Shown here: positions 11,142 to 22,206 of the stretch, piece after piece
Layout of the letters: every line of letters starts with the position of its first letter
How positions within the stretch are numbered: position 1 is the stretch's first letter
Assembly: GCF_033958435.1 (NCBI RefSeq)
Contig: NC_134138.1
Coordinates: forward strand, 187,647,298 to 187,711,297
DNA length: 64,000 bases
Source: Carettochelys insculpta
Lineage: Eukaryota > Chordata > Testudines > Carettochelyidae
Reading direction: 5' to 3'
The notes under the pieces: generated by a model
Databases searched by the model: none
What the model was told of the DNA's origin: nothing
What the model saw: only the letters and a program-made list of their open reading frames with translations
Made by a program: the position numbers and the translations under genes

Positions 11142-11694
11142 CACAAGGACCGGAAGAGAGCGCCGGCGAGGCGTCAGTCGTCCCGGAGAGCCCTCCGGGA
11201 CCATCGCTCCAGGGCAGCCCCTCGGCCAAGGACCAACCGGCCCCGCGGCGGGCTAGACGGCGGGTCCCGCGCCACCAACCGCCGCCGGCGACGGACCCCC
11301 AGCTGCTGGCCATCCTCCGTGGGCAGCTGGATGTCGCGGAACAGCACCTCCACCTGCAGGAGCAGGCGCTGGCCTGGCGCCAGGAGGCATGGGGGGCCTA
11401 CATGCAGACATTTAACCACCTGGTGGACTTGCTGGCCCCCCATGCCGCGCCGGCCGAAACATCGTCCGCCCTGCCCACTCCTGCAGCCCCACCACCAGCT
11501 GCTTCGCCCGTCGCCAGCCCGTCCGCCGTCGCCCCGCCACCCACCCGCGAGGGCCAGAGCGCCGAGGGACCCCTGGAGCCACCTGACACTCGCCGGCCAC
11601 CATACCTTCCAGTCCAGCCCGCTCCCACCCAGCCGCGGACCAGGCTGCAAGCACGGGGGGGCTCCCAGCCGGCCACGCCCAGTGCCGGGCTATA
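11142..11694 (+). CDS. Harbinger Myb/SANT-like protein, exon 2 (element 1)
   Basis: The second exon of the same gene encodes an acidic/proline linker, then a helical, probably coiled-coil stretch (LLAILRGQLDVAEQ...LQEQALAWRQEAWGAYMQTF), then an Ala/Pro-rich tail ending at the TAG near 11692. The acceptor AG present in element 2 (50039-50040, TTCCGCAG) reads CCTGCAC here, so this copy may have lost its splice site. Joining to exon 1 at the visible sites also does not give a simple in-frame phase in either copy, so the exact intron is unresolved. A pyrimidine-rich tract lies at about 11096-11125. Confidence 0.6.
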
Positions 11695-12111
11695 GGGGCG
11701 AGGGGCCTGGGACGTGGCCCCCCCCCTTTGTATATAGTTGCACCCTGTTTGTTTGGTCCCCCCGTTTGCCCCATCCCCCCAATGTAATTAGTTCTCCCCT
11801 TTATCCTCCCTGGTTTTCTTTTTATTATTTATTGCACACTGTTGTTTCTTTGCATTGTTTTATTGTTCTACATATTGCTTTTGTTGGACGTTTGTCCCTA
11901 GATTTCTGTTTGTGGTTCACATATTTCTTTTTACATCCCAAAAAAAAAAGGTTCTGAAAGACAAAAAAAAAGTTTACGTTCAGCCACAAGTGCGTGCTGT
12001 CATTTGTCCAGGACAAGCGGGAGGGGGGTGCGGTAGGGTGCTCCATGGTGTGGGTGTTGGGGCAGGAGTGTGGGGGAGGAAGGGGCGGGCAGTAGGGGGC
12101 CTGGGCAGAGT
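11695..12111. other. Intergenic 3' region between the convergent Harbinger genes
   Basis: T-rich then A-rich DNA between the two stop codons, with poly-A runs at 11940-11950 and 11964-11973 (plus strand). It probably supplies the 3' ends of both transcripts. No gene is seen. Confidence 0.5.
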
Positions 12112-12870
12112 TCACCCCGCGTCCTGTTCGTCGAAGTGGGCCCACAGGGCCTCCCGGACCCGGGTCCCCTCAGGGTCCACCTGCCGACTGGGGGCAGCAG
12201 GTGGCTGGACGTGTGCCCTGCCGGCCTCCGCAGCCCAGCCCTGCAGAAAGGTCTCCCCCTTGCTCTCGACCAAATTGTGCAGGGCACAGCAGGCACCCAC
12301 AATCTGGGGGATGTTGTTGGGGCCCGCATCCAGGCAGGTCAGGAGACATCTCCAGCGTCCCTTCAGGCGGCCAAATGAGCGCTCCACCACCTGGCGCGCA
12401 CGGTTCAGGCGCTCGTTGAAGCGCTCCTGGCTAGCGGAAAGGTGGCCCGTGTAGGGGTGCATGAGCCACGGCCGGAGGGGGTAGGCCGCATCTGCGATGA
12501 CGCAGAAGGGCATGGTGGTGTCCCCCAGAGGGATCTCCTGCTGGGGGATGTAGGTCCCCATCTCCAGCCGGCGGCACAGGCCCGAGTTCCAGAAAACCCG
12601 GGCGTCGTGGGTGCTGCCAGGCCAGCCCACGTAAATGTCCTGGAAACGTCCCCGGCTGTCCACCAAGGCCTGGAGGATGACAGAATGGTAGCCCTTGCGA
12701 TTGAGGTATTGTCCGCCACTGTGATGCGGGGCGCGGATGGGGATGTGAGTCCCATCCAGAGCCCCGAAGCAGTTGGGGAAGCCCAGGGTGGCAAAGGCGG
12801 CGATGGTGGCATCTGGGTCCCCCAGCCTCATGAGCCTGTGCAGGAGCATGGCGTTGATGGCACGCACAAC
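12112..12870 (-). CDS. Harbinger DDE transposase, exon 2 (element 1)
   Basis: Begins at an acceptor TTCTCTGCAG|GTTGTGCG (AG at 12872-12871) and runs 252 codons to the stop at 12112. It contains the full DDE_4-type catalytic core: Asp in GALDGTHIPI (codon near 12755), Asp in GSTHDARVF (near 12605), conserved ADAAYPLRPW, and Glu in RQVVERSFGRLKGRW (near 12383). It cuts and rejoins transposon ends in the nucleus, working with the Myb-like partner encoded by the opposing gene. All three acidic residues are present and there is no stop or frameshift. The related host gene is HARBI1; this copy lies within clear transposon ends, so it is a transposon gene. Confidence 0.85.
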   Translation of the reverse strand, partial: VVRAINAMLLHRLMRLGDPDATIAAFATLGFPNCFGALDGTHIPIRAPHHSGGQYLNRKGYHSVILQALVDSRGRFQDIYVGWPGSTHDARVFWNSGLCRRLEMGTYIPQQEIPLGDTTMPFCVIADAAYPLRPWLMHPYTGHLSASQERFNERLNRARQVVERSFGRLKGRWRCLLTCLDAGPNNIPQIVGACCALHNLVESKGETFLQGWAAEAGRAHVQPPAAPSRQVDPEGTRVREALWAHFDEQDAG

Positions 12871-12872
12871 CT

Positions 12873-13360
12873 GCAGAGAAAGCACATGGGATGGCACCAA
12901 TGAGGGGTGAGCAGGGTGTGCGTGGCCCTGCCCTGCCCTGCCCTGGCCCCCCTGCCCTGGCCTGCCCTGCTCTGGCCCCCCTGCCCTGCCCTGCCCTGGC
13001 CCCCCTGCTCTGGCCTGCCCTGCTCTGGCCCCCCTGCCCTGCCCCGGCCCCCCTGCTCTGGCCTGCCCTGCTCTGGCCCCCCTGCCCTGCCCTGGCCCCC
13101 CTGCCCTGCTCTGGCCTGCCCTGCTCTGGCCCCGCTGCCCTGCCCTGGCCCCCCTGCCCTGGCCCCCCTGCCCTGCCCTGGACCCCCTGCCCTGGCCCCC
13201 CTGCTCTGGCCCCCCTGCCCTGGCCCCCCTGCCCTGCCCTGCTCTGGCCCTCCTGCTCTGGCCCCCCTGCTCTGGCCCCCCTGCCCTGGCCTGCCCTGCT
13301 CTGGCCCTCCTGCCCTGCCCTAGCCCCCCTTCCCTGGCCTCCCCCCATGGGTTCGCTTAC
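12873..13360 (-). other. Transposase intron, expanded by minisatellite
   Basis: Bounded on the minus strand by GAG|GTAAGC (13361/13360) and CTGCAG|GTT. The exons join in phase 0 (ME|VV). The intron is 488 bp here but only about 160 bp in element 2 (51807-51969). The difference is a GC-rich tandem array. Confidence 0.75.
12921..13335. repeat. Minisatellite, CCCTGCCCTGGCC units
   Basis: About 415 bp of tandem, variable 5- to 15-bp units (CCCTG, CCCTGG, CTCTGGCC). It is open in several frames and produces long but artificial reading frames on both strands. It lies wholly inside the transposase intron. Confidence 0.9.
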
Positions 13361-13849
13361 CTCCATGAAGACAGCCCCGACGGTGGCCTTTCCGACACCA
13401 AACTGCTGGCCCACGGATCGGTAGCTGTCCGGAGTGGCCAGCTTCCAGACAGCGATGCCGACCCGTTTCTGCACTGTGAGGGCACGCCGCATGGCAGTGT
13501 CCCGGTGCCTGAGTGTGGGGGTGAGCCACTGGCACAGCTCCAGGAATGTCTGCCGGCTCATCCTGAAGTTTCTGAGCCAGTGGTCGTCGTCCCACTCCCC
13601 AAGCACCAGCCGCTCCCACCAGTCGGTGCTGGTGGGGTAGCTCCACAGCCGACGGCGTGTGAGGTGGGGGGTGGAGCGGGGTGCTGCAGGGGTAGGGGTT
13701 GAGCCCTGCTGCCCTGGGGGCATCTCCTACCCTGGGGCAAGGAGGTGCTCAGCTGCCTCCCACATGGCATGGGTCAGGGCAAGCCCTGCTCCTGCCAGGA
13801 GGGCTGGGTGGACCTCTAGCTGCTGCTGCTGCTGCTGCTGGGGGTCCAT
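13361..13849 (-). CDS. Harbinger transposase, exon 1 (element 1), with one nonsense codon
   Basis: The start inferred by comparison with element 2 is the ATG at 13849-13847, followed by a CAG-encoded Gln run. In that frame there is one TAG at about 13729-13727, where element 2 has GAG; an ATG two codons later (13723) reopens the frame. The rest reads through the N-terminal helix-turn-helix region (WWERLVLGEWDDDHWLRNF, SYRSVGQQFGVGKATVG) to the donor at 13361. A protein started at 13723 would lack about 40 residues but keep the HTH and catalytic core. No other lesion is visible. Confidence 0.75.
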
Positions 13850-14208
13850 GACTGCGGCGCCCGGGGTCTGTGTGCCTATGGCTCCTCAGACCGCGTGCTG
13901 TGCAGGCTGTGTGTGTGGGAGGGGCCCTTTAAGGGAGCGGCTAGCTGTTGCCCCAGAAACGCTAGTCCGCCCTGTGACCCTGTCTGCAGCTGTGCCTGGC
14001 ACCCCTATTTCGATGTGTGCTACTTGGCCGTGTAGACGTTCCCTCGCTGCGCCTATTTCGATGTTGGGCTGAGCAACGTCGAAGTTGAACATCGATGTTG
14101 CCGGCCCTGGAGGACATGTAGACGTTATTCATCGAAATAGCCTATTTCAATGTCGCTACATCGAAATAAGCTACTTCGATGTAGGCTTCACGTGTAGACG
14201 TAGCCATA

Positions 14209-16639
14209 ATGTCCCAACTTTTGTATGGTACAAAAACTTCCTGTGGTTTCTCAGTTTGTTTGTTTTTTTTTTCCTTAAAAGCAGCTTTTATTTAACTACT
14301 ATTTAAATATTTAGCTCCAAAATCCCTGACATTTAGGTCTTTTATAGAAGTATATTATTTACCAGAACTTGATAATAGCATTTATCTTTTTCATTATTTT
14401 GGGGGAGACTTCAATATTCAAAAGGATAAAGTCCTCTACTAAACTAAAATTCATGATTGTAATGAAGAGTTTAATGGAGAAAGATAGGTTGAAAGCATGA
14501 GAGATAAGAGCTACATTCACAAAAAGATTAAAGTGCCCAATCTGTATTTTAGGGATCCAAATCCTAAAATCAGGCCCTTGTGACATTCACAGAACCCTCC
14601 CCACAACTGCCCCAGACTTGTACAAGCCTAAATTTGCTCAATACCTGAATTTTGCAGTAAAATTTAATTAGGCACCTATGTTTCTGCCACTAAGTATGTG
14701 GCCTGCAGTCTCACAACAGGCAACCAGATGGGGAACAATGAACCAACTGAGGGAAGATAGGCGCACCTCTGACAACTCATCTGTGAGGCCTGATCAAACA
14801 AGCCTGTTCAGACCTTGCCTACTGAATCTAGCCCCTACTGACATGCTTAGAACTAGGGATGAGATGTGAGGAAGATGACAGCCATCCTCCTACCTTCCAG
14901 GAATTATGTGAGATGTGGAAGATCCTTGGTTCAAGTCCCCCCATGCACCTGAGGGGAAGAAGGGATTTGAACTGAGGCAGGCTACCCCTTAGTGAGTGAG
15001 CAATCTACTGAACTACATGAAATTCTGCCATGGAGCATCCTCAAATACTCCTGTTGAAGGGGGCTATAATTGGTCCTTGGCATAAGCAAACTGTGTCCCA
15101 CCTCCTAGGTGAGTGCTCACTCTCCTGCTTGCTTTCTTTCTCTGCCCCAGTGATTCTTTTATTATTTATTCACAGTGGCTCAGCTTCGACATGAGAGTCT
15201 GAGGGAGCTGAGCTAAAAGTTCTCAGGGAATTGCAGTTCCTTCTCTCTGTCTTGCAAAAAATTGTGAAAGCATCTAGTGCCCAGAGAAAGTGTCTCATTG
15301 GCTCTTTTAGGCCAGGAGCCACCAAGTATGCTTTAGTGCATCCTGTTCAGAGGCACTGTTCAGAGGCACTACCACTCCTTATTCATTGTGTAAAAAGCCT
15401 AGGCACCAAACTCAGCTTTGTGGATCCCACCTAAAAGATGGGTGTGGAGACAGTGGTTGTTGCCATATCTGTGTTTCTTTATGAAACTAGCCAAAGGTGA
15501 CTGTAACCAGCAGCTGAAATAATTCTCTCTTAATGTTGCCATGCCAGAGGGCAAAGTCAGACATTATATGGCTGTTGCACAATCCAGAGCTATCCATGGT
15601 ACCCAAGGAATACCCGAAGTTCATTAACATCAGAGCTCTCACTGACAATTTGAGGGAAGTTTAACAGCCACAACTAAAGTGCATATTATATATACTCAAC
15701 TACACAGAAATCTAGGCTTGATTCTGCTTCCATTGATGTTAGTGGAAATTGTCATTAGAGCTGGATTACATTTTTCAGCTGAAGCCTCAAAAAGTTCATA
15801 TTTCATGAAATTGGGTGTCACCAGATTGGTTCAACAGGAAAAAAAGTAAACATTTCAAAAGAAAACCAAAGCATTGTGATTTGACATTTTCTAAATGTAA
15901 CCCATCTGCCAGGTGAAGCCAGCAGCAGCCAGGGCCAGGTTCACTATGTAGGGGTTCCTCTCCACCCATTCAACACAGAACTAGCTTGAGTCCCTACCCA
16001 GGAACCTGGGAAATTCACATTCTGCCCCTGGGGCCCCCTGGGAGGCAGTACCTCTCCACTCCCAAGCACAGAGTGTGAGTGTAAAAAAGAAATTTTAACA
16101 AAGGGAAGTAAGGTGTCATTAATTTGGTAAAACATCACAAATAGGATTAATAAATATAAACCATAAGTCCCACCTCAAGTATGTTGGGCAGTGCCCTTTT
16201 CCTCTCAGGCTCCTAATTCCAGTAACCTAAAAGTCCTCTGCACATGGCCCAGCCCTTCTCTGCATCTCACTGACAATTGCTGTCTTGAGTCAGCGCAGAC
16301 TCAGCGTTCAGAGGTGCATGAGTTCCTCTGCCCTTCTGTGCAGAAGAAGGTAAAGAGGTGTCTTACTTGCTCTGCTAGCGGCTCGCCATCCACCAGCTCA
16401 CTGCTCACTGACACTATTGCGCTAGCCCCTTGTCATGCCTCTCCACTGCCATCCTGCTTGACACTCATCACACCTCTCTGCAGCTGCTCACTGGCTGTCC
16501 GTCATCCTCTGCTGCCACCCACTCCTGGGTTGTGACCTCTGCACATCAGCCTGAAGTGATTTCAGCAGCCAGTGATTTTAACTCTTAACAAATAGAATAG
16601 AAGAAATTCAGCTCCACCACAACTAACATAAGTAGGCTC
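14209..16639. other. Mostly unannotated; tRNA-like hairpin near 14.9 kb
   Basis: Unique-looking DNA with short frames only. At about 14890-15040 two tRNA B-box-like motifs face each other (GGTTCAAGTCCCC on plus; AGTTCAAATCCCTT on minus, with a minus A-box-like TAGTTCAGTAGATTG). This is like the palindromic tRNA-related repeats of reptile genomes. I see no gene. Confidence 0.4.
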
Positions 16640-18770
16640 CTCGTGATGATGATGATGATGATGATGATGACGATTACTCCTTTGGGCTGCGTCTACACGT
16701 GCACGCTACTTCGAAGTAGCGGCACCAACTTCGAAATAGCGCCCGTCGCGTCTACACGCGTCGGGCACTATTTCGAAGTTAACTTCGACGTTAGGCGGCG
16801 AGACGTCGAAGTCGCTAACCTCATGAGGAGATAGGAATAGCGCCCTACTTCGAAGTTCAACGTCGAAGTAGGGACCGTGTAGATGATCCGCGTCCCGCAA
16901 CGTCGAAATTGCTGGGTCCTCCATGGCGGCCATCAGCTGCGGGGTTGAGAGATGCTCTCTCTCCAGCCCCTGCGGGGCTCTATGGTCACCGTGGGCAGCA
17001 GCCCTTAGCCCAGGGCTTCTGGCTGCTTCTGCGGCAGCTGGGGATCTATGCTGCAGGCACAGGGTCTGCAACCAGTTGTCAGCTCTGTGTATCTTGTGTT
17101 GTTTAGTGCAACTGTGTCTGGGAGGGGCCCTTTAAGGGAGCGGCTGGCTGTTGAGTCCGCCCTGTGACCCTGTCTGCAGCTGTGCCTGGCATCCCTATTT
17201 CGATGTGTGCTACTTTGACGTGTAGACGTTCCCTTGCTGCGCCTATTTCGATGTTGGGCTGAGCAACGTCGAAGTTGAACATCGATGTTGCTGGCCCTGG
17301 AGGACGTGTAGATGTTATTCATCGAAATAGACTATTTCGATGTCGCAACATCGAAATAAACTATTTCGATGTTGGCTGCACGTGTAGACGTAGCCTTGAG
17401 CTCCTAGTGGAGCATAGGGCCTCCACAGTCATTTTCCATCTCTTGCGATTCTTGCCTATAGTGTTGATTTGATCCCACATTAAGCCAGCTGCTTTTACTT
17501 TGTCCAGGAAACTTCATCGCCATGTTTGTTTATGACATCCCCTTTTCCTCTTTCCCTTTGTGTTCCATTCTAACGCATATTTCATGATACTTTCCTTGCA
17601 GTCCTTATGCAGGATATGGCCTGCCCATCACCATTTTCTCTTCTTGATCTGGACCTCCACTGGCTTCTGGTTTGTTTTGGTTCACAAGGTTTCACTTGGC
17701 ATTCTGTCATACCACTTTAGTGGGAGAATATGTCTAAGGCATTTATTGACAAACATCTGAATTTTCTTAGTGTTGCTCTAAGCCACTGATTTCACATTAG
17801 AAGTGAAAATATGTAGTTTGGTTCTTGTTGAAATGGCTCTTTTATGCCACACTGGTCCTATTATGGCAAAGGCTTGTTGCCCCTTTTGTATTCTCGCACT
17901 GATGTCCTCTTCAGGGTCCCCATCCTTGCTGATAACACTCCCCAAGTATACAAACTGGTCAACATCTTGCACTCCTTTTCCTTGAATTGTAATTTAACTT
18001 TCCTATCTATTATTAATACACATCAACTTGGTCTTCTCTTGACTGATCTTGAGGCCCACTCACTCAGCTCTTTCCTGTAAGGCATCTGCCTTCTCTTGCA
18101 TAAGTTCTTGTTTGCCTGCAAGCAGGGCTAAGTCATCTGCAACCTCTAGATCTTCAAGTTTCCTAGTTTGGGTCCGTTGGAATCCCCTTCCTGAGTCAGC
18201 ATATGCTGTTTTTGTGACCCAGTCTAGGACAATCAGGAAGAGTAATGGAGAAAGAAAGCAGCCTTGGCATACACCTGTTCTGACCTGGAATTTTTCTGAC
18301 AATTTTCCATCATGGATAACCTGGCAGAAGCATTCGTCATACAGTTTCTTGATGATGGTAATCAGTTTGCCTGGGACTCCATAATGTTGCATGAAGTCCA
18401 GATGGACTGCCTGTCCACACTGTTGAAGGCTTTCATGATGTCTATGAAGTTGATGTAGAGGGGTGCTTGCCATTTGATGCATTGTTCTATGATGATGTGA
18501 AATATTACTATCTGGTCTGCGTAGGATCATCCTCTCCTAAAACCTGCCTGTTCTTCTGGTAGTTTGTGGTCTATGGCATCTTTCATTCGTTCCAGGATGA
18601 CTCTGGTTAATGCTTTGCTTGGAATGGACAGGAGAGTGATCCCCTTCCACTTTTCACAAAGTGACAGATCTCCAGATTTAGGGCGTTTTTCTAGCAGCCC
18701 TTTTCTCCAATCCTTTGAAATCTCTTCTCTTTTCCATGTCCTAATGAAGCCTATTTAGCTCTGTTCTTTG
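16640..18770 (-). pseudogene. RTE-like LINE, RT to (GAT)n tail, interrupted by a MITE
   Basis: Minus-strand frames at about 18530-18060 show the RT: YGVPGKLITIIKKLYDE, FQVRTGVCQGCFLSPLLF (motif C region), then LEDLEVADDLALLAG, where the expected FADD reads VADD. At 17972-17778 the connection region reads VDQFVYLGSVISKDG and RAISTRTKLHIF, typical of craniate RTE-like elements. The 3' end is a trinucleotide tail, (GAT)n on plus at about 16646-16672. Frameshifts separate these blocks. A 711-bp MITE sits in the 3' region (16685-17395), so the LINE is older than the MITE. Confidence 0.7.
16685..17395. mobile_element. Harbinger-derived MITE, 711 bp, TSD TTG
   Basis: Ends GGCTGCGTCTACACGTGCACG and reversed GGCTACGTCTACACGTGCAGC, flanked by TTG at 16682-16684 and 17396-17398. 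The outer 200-300 bp closely match elements 1 and 2, including the GGTCCTCCATGGCGGCCATCA block and CCCTTTAAGGGAGCGGCT. The centre (about 16965-17090) does not come from either copy. There is no gene; apparent frames are shadows of the TTCGAA-rich termini. Confidence 0.85.
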
Positions 18771-19799
18771 AACTGAGGTTTGAGGGGAGAGAACAGGCCA
18801 AAGTAGTAGCCCTGGCACGGGTACATAGCCTTCAGACCAGAATAATCTGACCTCCTCCTTTTTCTCTCACAGTGCTGAAAGGTAAGCCCCTGCTTAGCAA
18901 GGTGTTTCTGCTAACTGTGAGCTCTTGCCTTTGGAACTGATTTAATACAGTCCTGCTTTTATGCATTCCCACAATAATAGCAAACATTGATAACCTTATT
19001 TGAGCTGCTTCTGCATTAAATTCAGATGTGGCTGATGTTGGATCACAAATTATTTGCTTACAATGAGCAAAATACAACTCCATTTGCTCAATATCAAACA
19101 AATCTAAGCAAAGCCTGAGCAAACTGCATCTACATAGACACACTCAGGGTCTCTCCCCTCTTCAAACTACCTGTCAGGGAAGCATTCCTTTAAATCCTGC
19201 TTACAAAAACAAAACATTTCAATTTGAAATGACTCTCAAAATTTAATCCCATTTTGTTTTTACAAAATTAACTATTTTAAAAAGCTTGAAATTGAAATGA
19301 AATGGTTCACTTGATCCAATATATTTTTATTATTTTTAGATAACCTGAAGACTGGGAAAAATAATTATTTGCATAGCTCTTTGTTTTTTAATTAAATGGA
19401 AAAAAATAACTGCACTCCATGTTTGTCTGTTCTTCATTATCCTCAGTAGCTGAATTGCTTGGTAGCTGAGACCATCCCCCGTAAAAACTTGAAGCTTATC
19501 CTATAGTAGCACTGACAGACTTAGTGATGGACCAATTTTTAAGACCTAATAGCTTTCATCTGCATATTTGTGAATACTCTGGCTTTAGCAAAACTAGCTA
19601 TTAGAATTGCTTTTTCACCAATATCATGTTAAACTAACATGCATCTAACAACCTCTATCTGATGTGAAAACAGGCAATTAATAAATCAACATTTACAAGC
19701 TAACAAAAATGGATTTCTAAAATGTGACAAAATTATAGAATTGGACTGATTTATCCAAAAAACAATTGAGTGCTGCTGAGTAACTGGTCAATATATCTT

Positions 19800-20012
19800 T
19801 TTTAGATGAAGCGACCACATCTGCCTGAAGTATTCCAGAAGCTTAGAGAGGCAATCTGATGTTTTCTGTCCCTTTATTAATGATTCTCAATATTTAAGAC
19901 CCCATAGCTTTCATCTGCATATCCCTTGGATTCTCAATATTCTGTTCGCTTTTTTGACTGCTCCTGCACACTGAGTGGATGTTTTAGAGAACTAGTCCCA
20001 GTGACATTTAAT
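19800..20012 (-). pseudogene. Old CR1 fragment
   Basis: Minus-strand similarity to the CR1 segment around 5700-5900: GACCACATCTGCCTGAAGTA and CTGCACACTGAGTGGATG correspond to the RT-terminal region (QMWS.../TQCAAAV). It is heavily diverged and only about 210 bp. Confidence 0.55.
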
Positions 20013-20711
20013 GGCATATAATCAGTGCTTTGAACTTTGCACCCTTTGAGCTATATAAATCCTCTAAAACCTATAGAAAGAATAAGTGTTATGCTCTCTG
20101 CAGTCATTTATGAAAAGACTAGGTGCAAATGTGTAATTATGCCTATGACATTGGAAACAGAAGAGTCTACAGGGTATTTTTAGTGTAAATACTCAAGCAG
20201 CACTTTGACCATATAAATCAGCTACAGTGGACCAAATTCTGCCTTCAAATACATGATTTCAGTGGGTGCTTTTTGTGTATATAATCTCAAGGCAGAACTA
20301 GGATCTGAGGGCCTCTCTTTACATATAGTGCTGCAATTGTAGCAATACACATGCATCACAGCAGTTCATCTGGCAAAGATGCTCTACACGTCACCAAAAA
20401 CCCCCTCACTTCTATGAACAGCTGAAATTATGTCAGCCAGAGAAGCTCTCCTGAGGAGAGAATAAAAGCACTTTTGTCTCCATATCCTAGTGAAGAGATG
20501 TACATTGATAAAGTACAGGTCGGAATGGAAAAGAAACAGTGAAACAAAAAGGAGTTCCATTCAATTACATCACAGGAAGGTAGACAAGTTAAATATTGAC
20601 AAATTCTAGAAGTGCTTGTACACAAACAGTAGATGTTTAACTACTTTAATAGGTGTACTTGAGTGTCTGGTGTTAACTGAGGCTATTGATATAATAGGTA
20701 TCATAGAAACT

Positions 20712-21180
20712 TAGGCTACATCTATACTAAAAGATAAACTCAAATTTATTAAAATTGATTTTTTAACACTGAGTTTTATATATTTGAGTATCCTCATCTC
20801 CCCACAAATTCCCCGCAAAGCCTACTTATTGCTGCCACACTCAATCACCAGACATCAACTGTTGCAGCAGTACATTGTGGGAACCTATCCCACAGTTCCC
20901 TCATCCCCATATCATTCTGGGTATTTTCACTTGGGCAGCTTTGGAAAAAATGCCCCGCAAGTGGTTGTGGGTATGTGATGTCATCTTCCCACATTGCATT
21001 GCCCTCTTTCCCCTTCTGTGGAAAGCAAATTGCCATTTGTCCAGAAGGACAGAAGGAAAAGTAGGGCATCAACAAAGATTGCCAAATTAACTGAAATCTT
21101 TTGCTTCTATAACTGAATTGCTTTTTATAACTGTAGCGGTAACTGAATTATCAAAGATTGTACAAAAAGCAGCAGATGTA
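20712..21180. repeat. Possible Harbinger-type MITE, left part
   Basis: Starts with GGCTACATCTATACTAAA after TTA, the usual start of these MITEs. It contains GTGGGAACCTATCCCACAG, a short palindrome. I could not find a matching right end, so the boundary and family are uncertain. Confidence 0.35.
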
Positions 21181-21770
21181 TGAGTCTCCTCAACTGGCCC
21201 TCCAGCCACTGTCCTCCTTCTCTTGATTATATCTGATCCCTGAAAACTATACAGGAACAATGCAAAGTTTGAAGAAACAGTTGGCTAGGAAAGGTTTGGA
21301 AAAAAGAGATTTTGTGAGGCAGAGATTTTGGCTTCCCAATTCTTTACACAGAAGTGCCCAACATGGGGGAATGGGCTAACCAAATTTACACACACATGAA
21401 TGCTTCTGTGACCTGGGATCATGCTTCTCAACTGGCCCTCCAGCCACTTGTCCCTGAGTTAAGGGGGCCATTTGATAAGGAATTTGCAAAAGCTTGAAGA
21501 AAGAAGGATAGAAAAGTTTAATCTTCCCTCTATACTACACAGACTTGTCCAACTCAGGGGGTGGGGCTTGCCAAATTTGAACAAGCAGTGTTGCTCAGGC
21601 GGGGGCGGGGGGGGGAGCCCTGAATGACCATTAGGGGGCCAGCCCCATTCTTCACATTGAGGGGGAGGGAGTTTTGGGAGATCAGAGGATGATGGGCCAG
21701 TGGAAATTGTCCCTTCAGTGTTGCTCAGGCGGTGGGGACAAGCCCCCAAAAATGTTAGCTGCCAGAGTAG
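21180..21770. repeat. Imperfect duplicated block
   Basis: CTCAACTGGCCCTCCAGCCACT occurs at about 21189 and 21428, and GTGTTGCTCAGGCGG at about 21589 and 21718. The stretches between share order, including CCAAATTT and a GAAGAAA motif. This suggests an old local tandem duplication of about 235 bp plus a smaller one. No coding capacity is recognised. Confidence 0.45.
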
Positions 21771-22206
21771 ACTCCTCCTGGCAGCAGCAAGCCCTTGAAA
21801 ATCTTTCCCGCCTTTGGGGCCTTCACTACACACAAGCCAGGACATGGTGGTACCTGGCAGCGTGGTCTGCACAGAACAGAAGGCACATCGTCTTATTGGC
21901 TCAGGCACTAAACACGTGATGTGGTTGGACTCGGAAAAAACCCTGACTGCATGACACAATGTAAACTGTGGAAAATAATTTCTTGAACTCTCATACAAGC
22001 ACAGCCCCCCACCACCACAATCTAGCTGCCATGTGGCACAGAGAGATGTGGCTAGGCCAGCACTGAAAAAAGTAAAAAATCCAAGTGCTCAGCTTGCAGA
22101 GGTAGAAAGAAAACCATGAACTCTGTGTTGGGGCTATTTGTAATGGGTAAAAGTGCTCACAGTGCTGAAAGCAAAGAAAGAAAGACATTTCTTAGCCTTT
22201 TATACA

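Larger units (their letters stand above)
9198..14205. mobile_element. PIF/Harbinger DNA transposon, element 1 (5.0 kb, two genes), TSD ATA
   Basis: Left end AGCTGTGTCTACACGTG; right end reversed GGCTACGTCTACACGTG. The flanks are ATA at 9195-9197 and 14206-14208. The subterminal regions are dense in TTCGAAGTAG, TTCGAAATAG and TCGATG motifs. Inside are two convergent genes: a Myb/SANT-like DNA-binding protein (+, from 9551/9614) and a two-exon DDE transposase (-, 13849 to 12112). This two-gene layout is characteristic of Harbinger. The interior is much more GC- and CpG-rich than its surroundings. Both genes are nearly undamaged, so the insertion looks young. Confidence 0.9.

Noticed and set aside
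12891..13723. Long frames on both strands rich in Pro/Cys/Ala or Gly/Gln/Arg
   Set aside because: They arise from the intronic CCCTGG minisatellite, which has no stops in several frames. Splice sites at 13361 and 12870 remove it.
12112..13849. Possible domesticated HARBI1 host gene
   Set aside because: Flanked by matching inverted ends and a TSD, with a second copy at 51.0-52.5 kb, so it is a mobile transposase.
16706..17322. Frames of 60-120 codons in the MITEs (also at 31.3-31.9 and 56.5-57.0 kb)
   Set aside because: They repeat in each MITE copy and come from TTCGAA-rich termini and UTR-like remnants. No domain.
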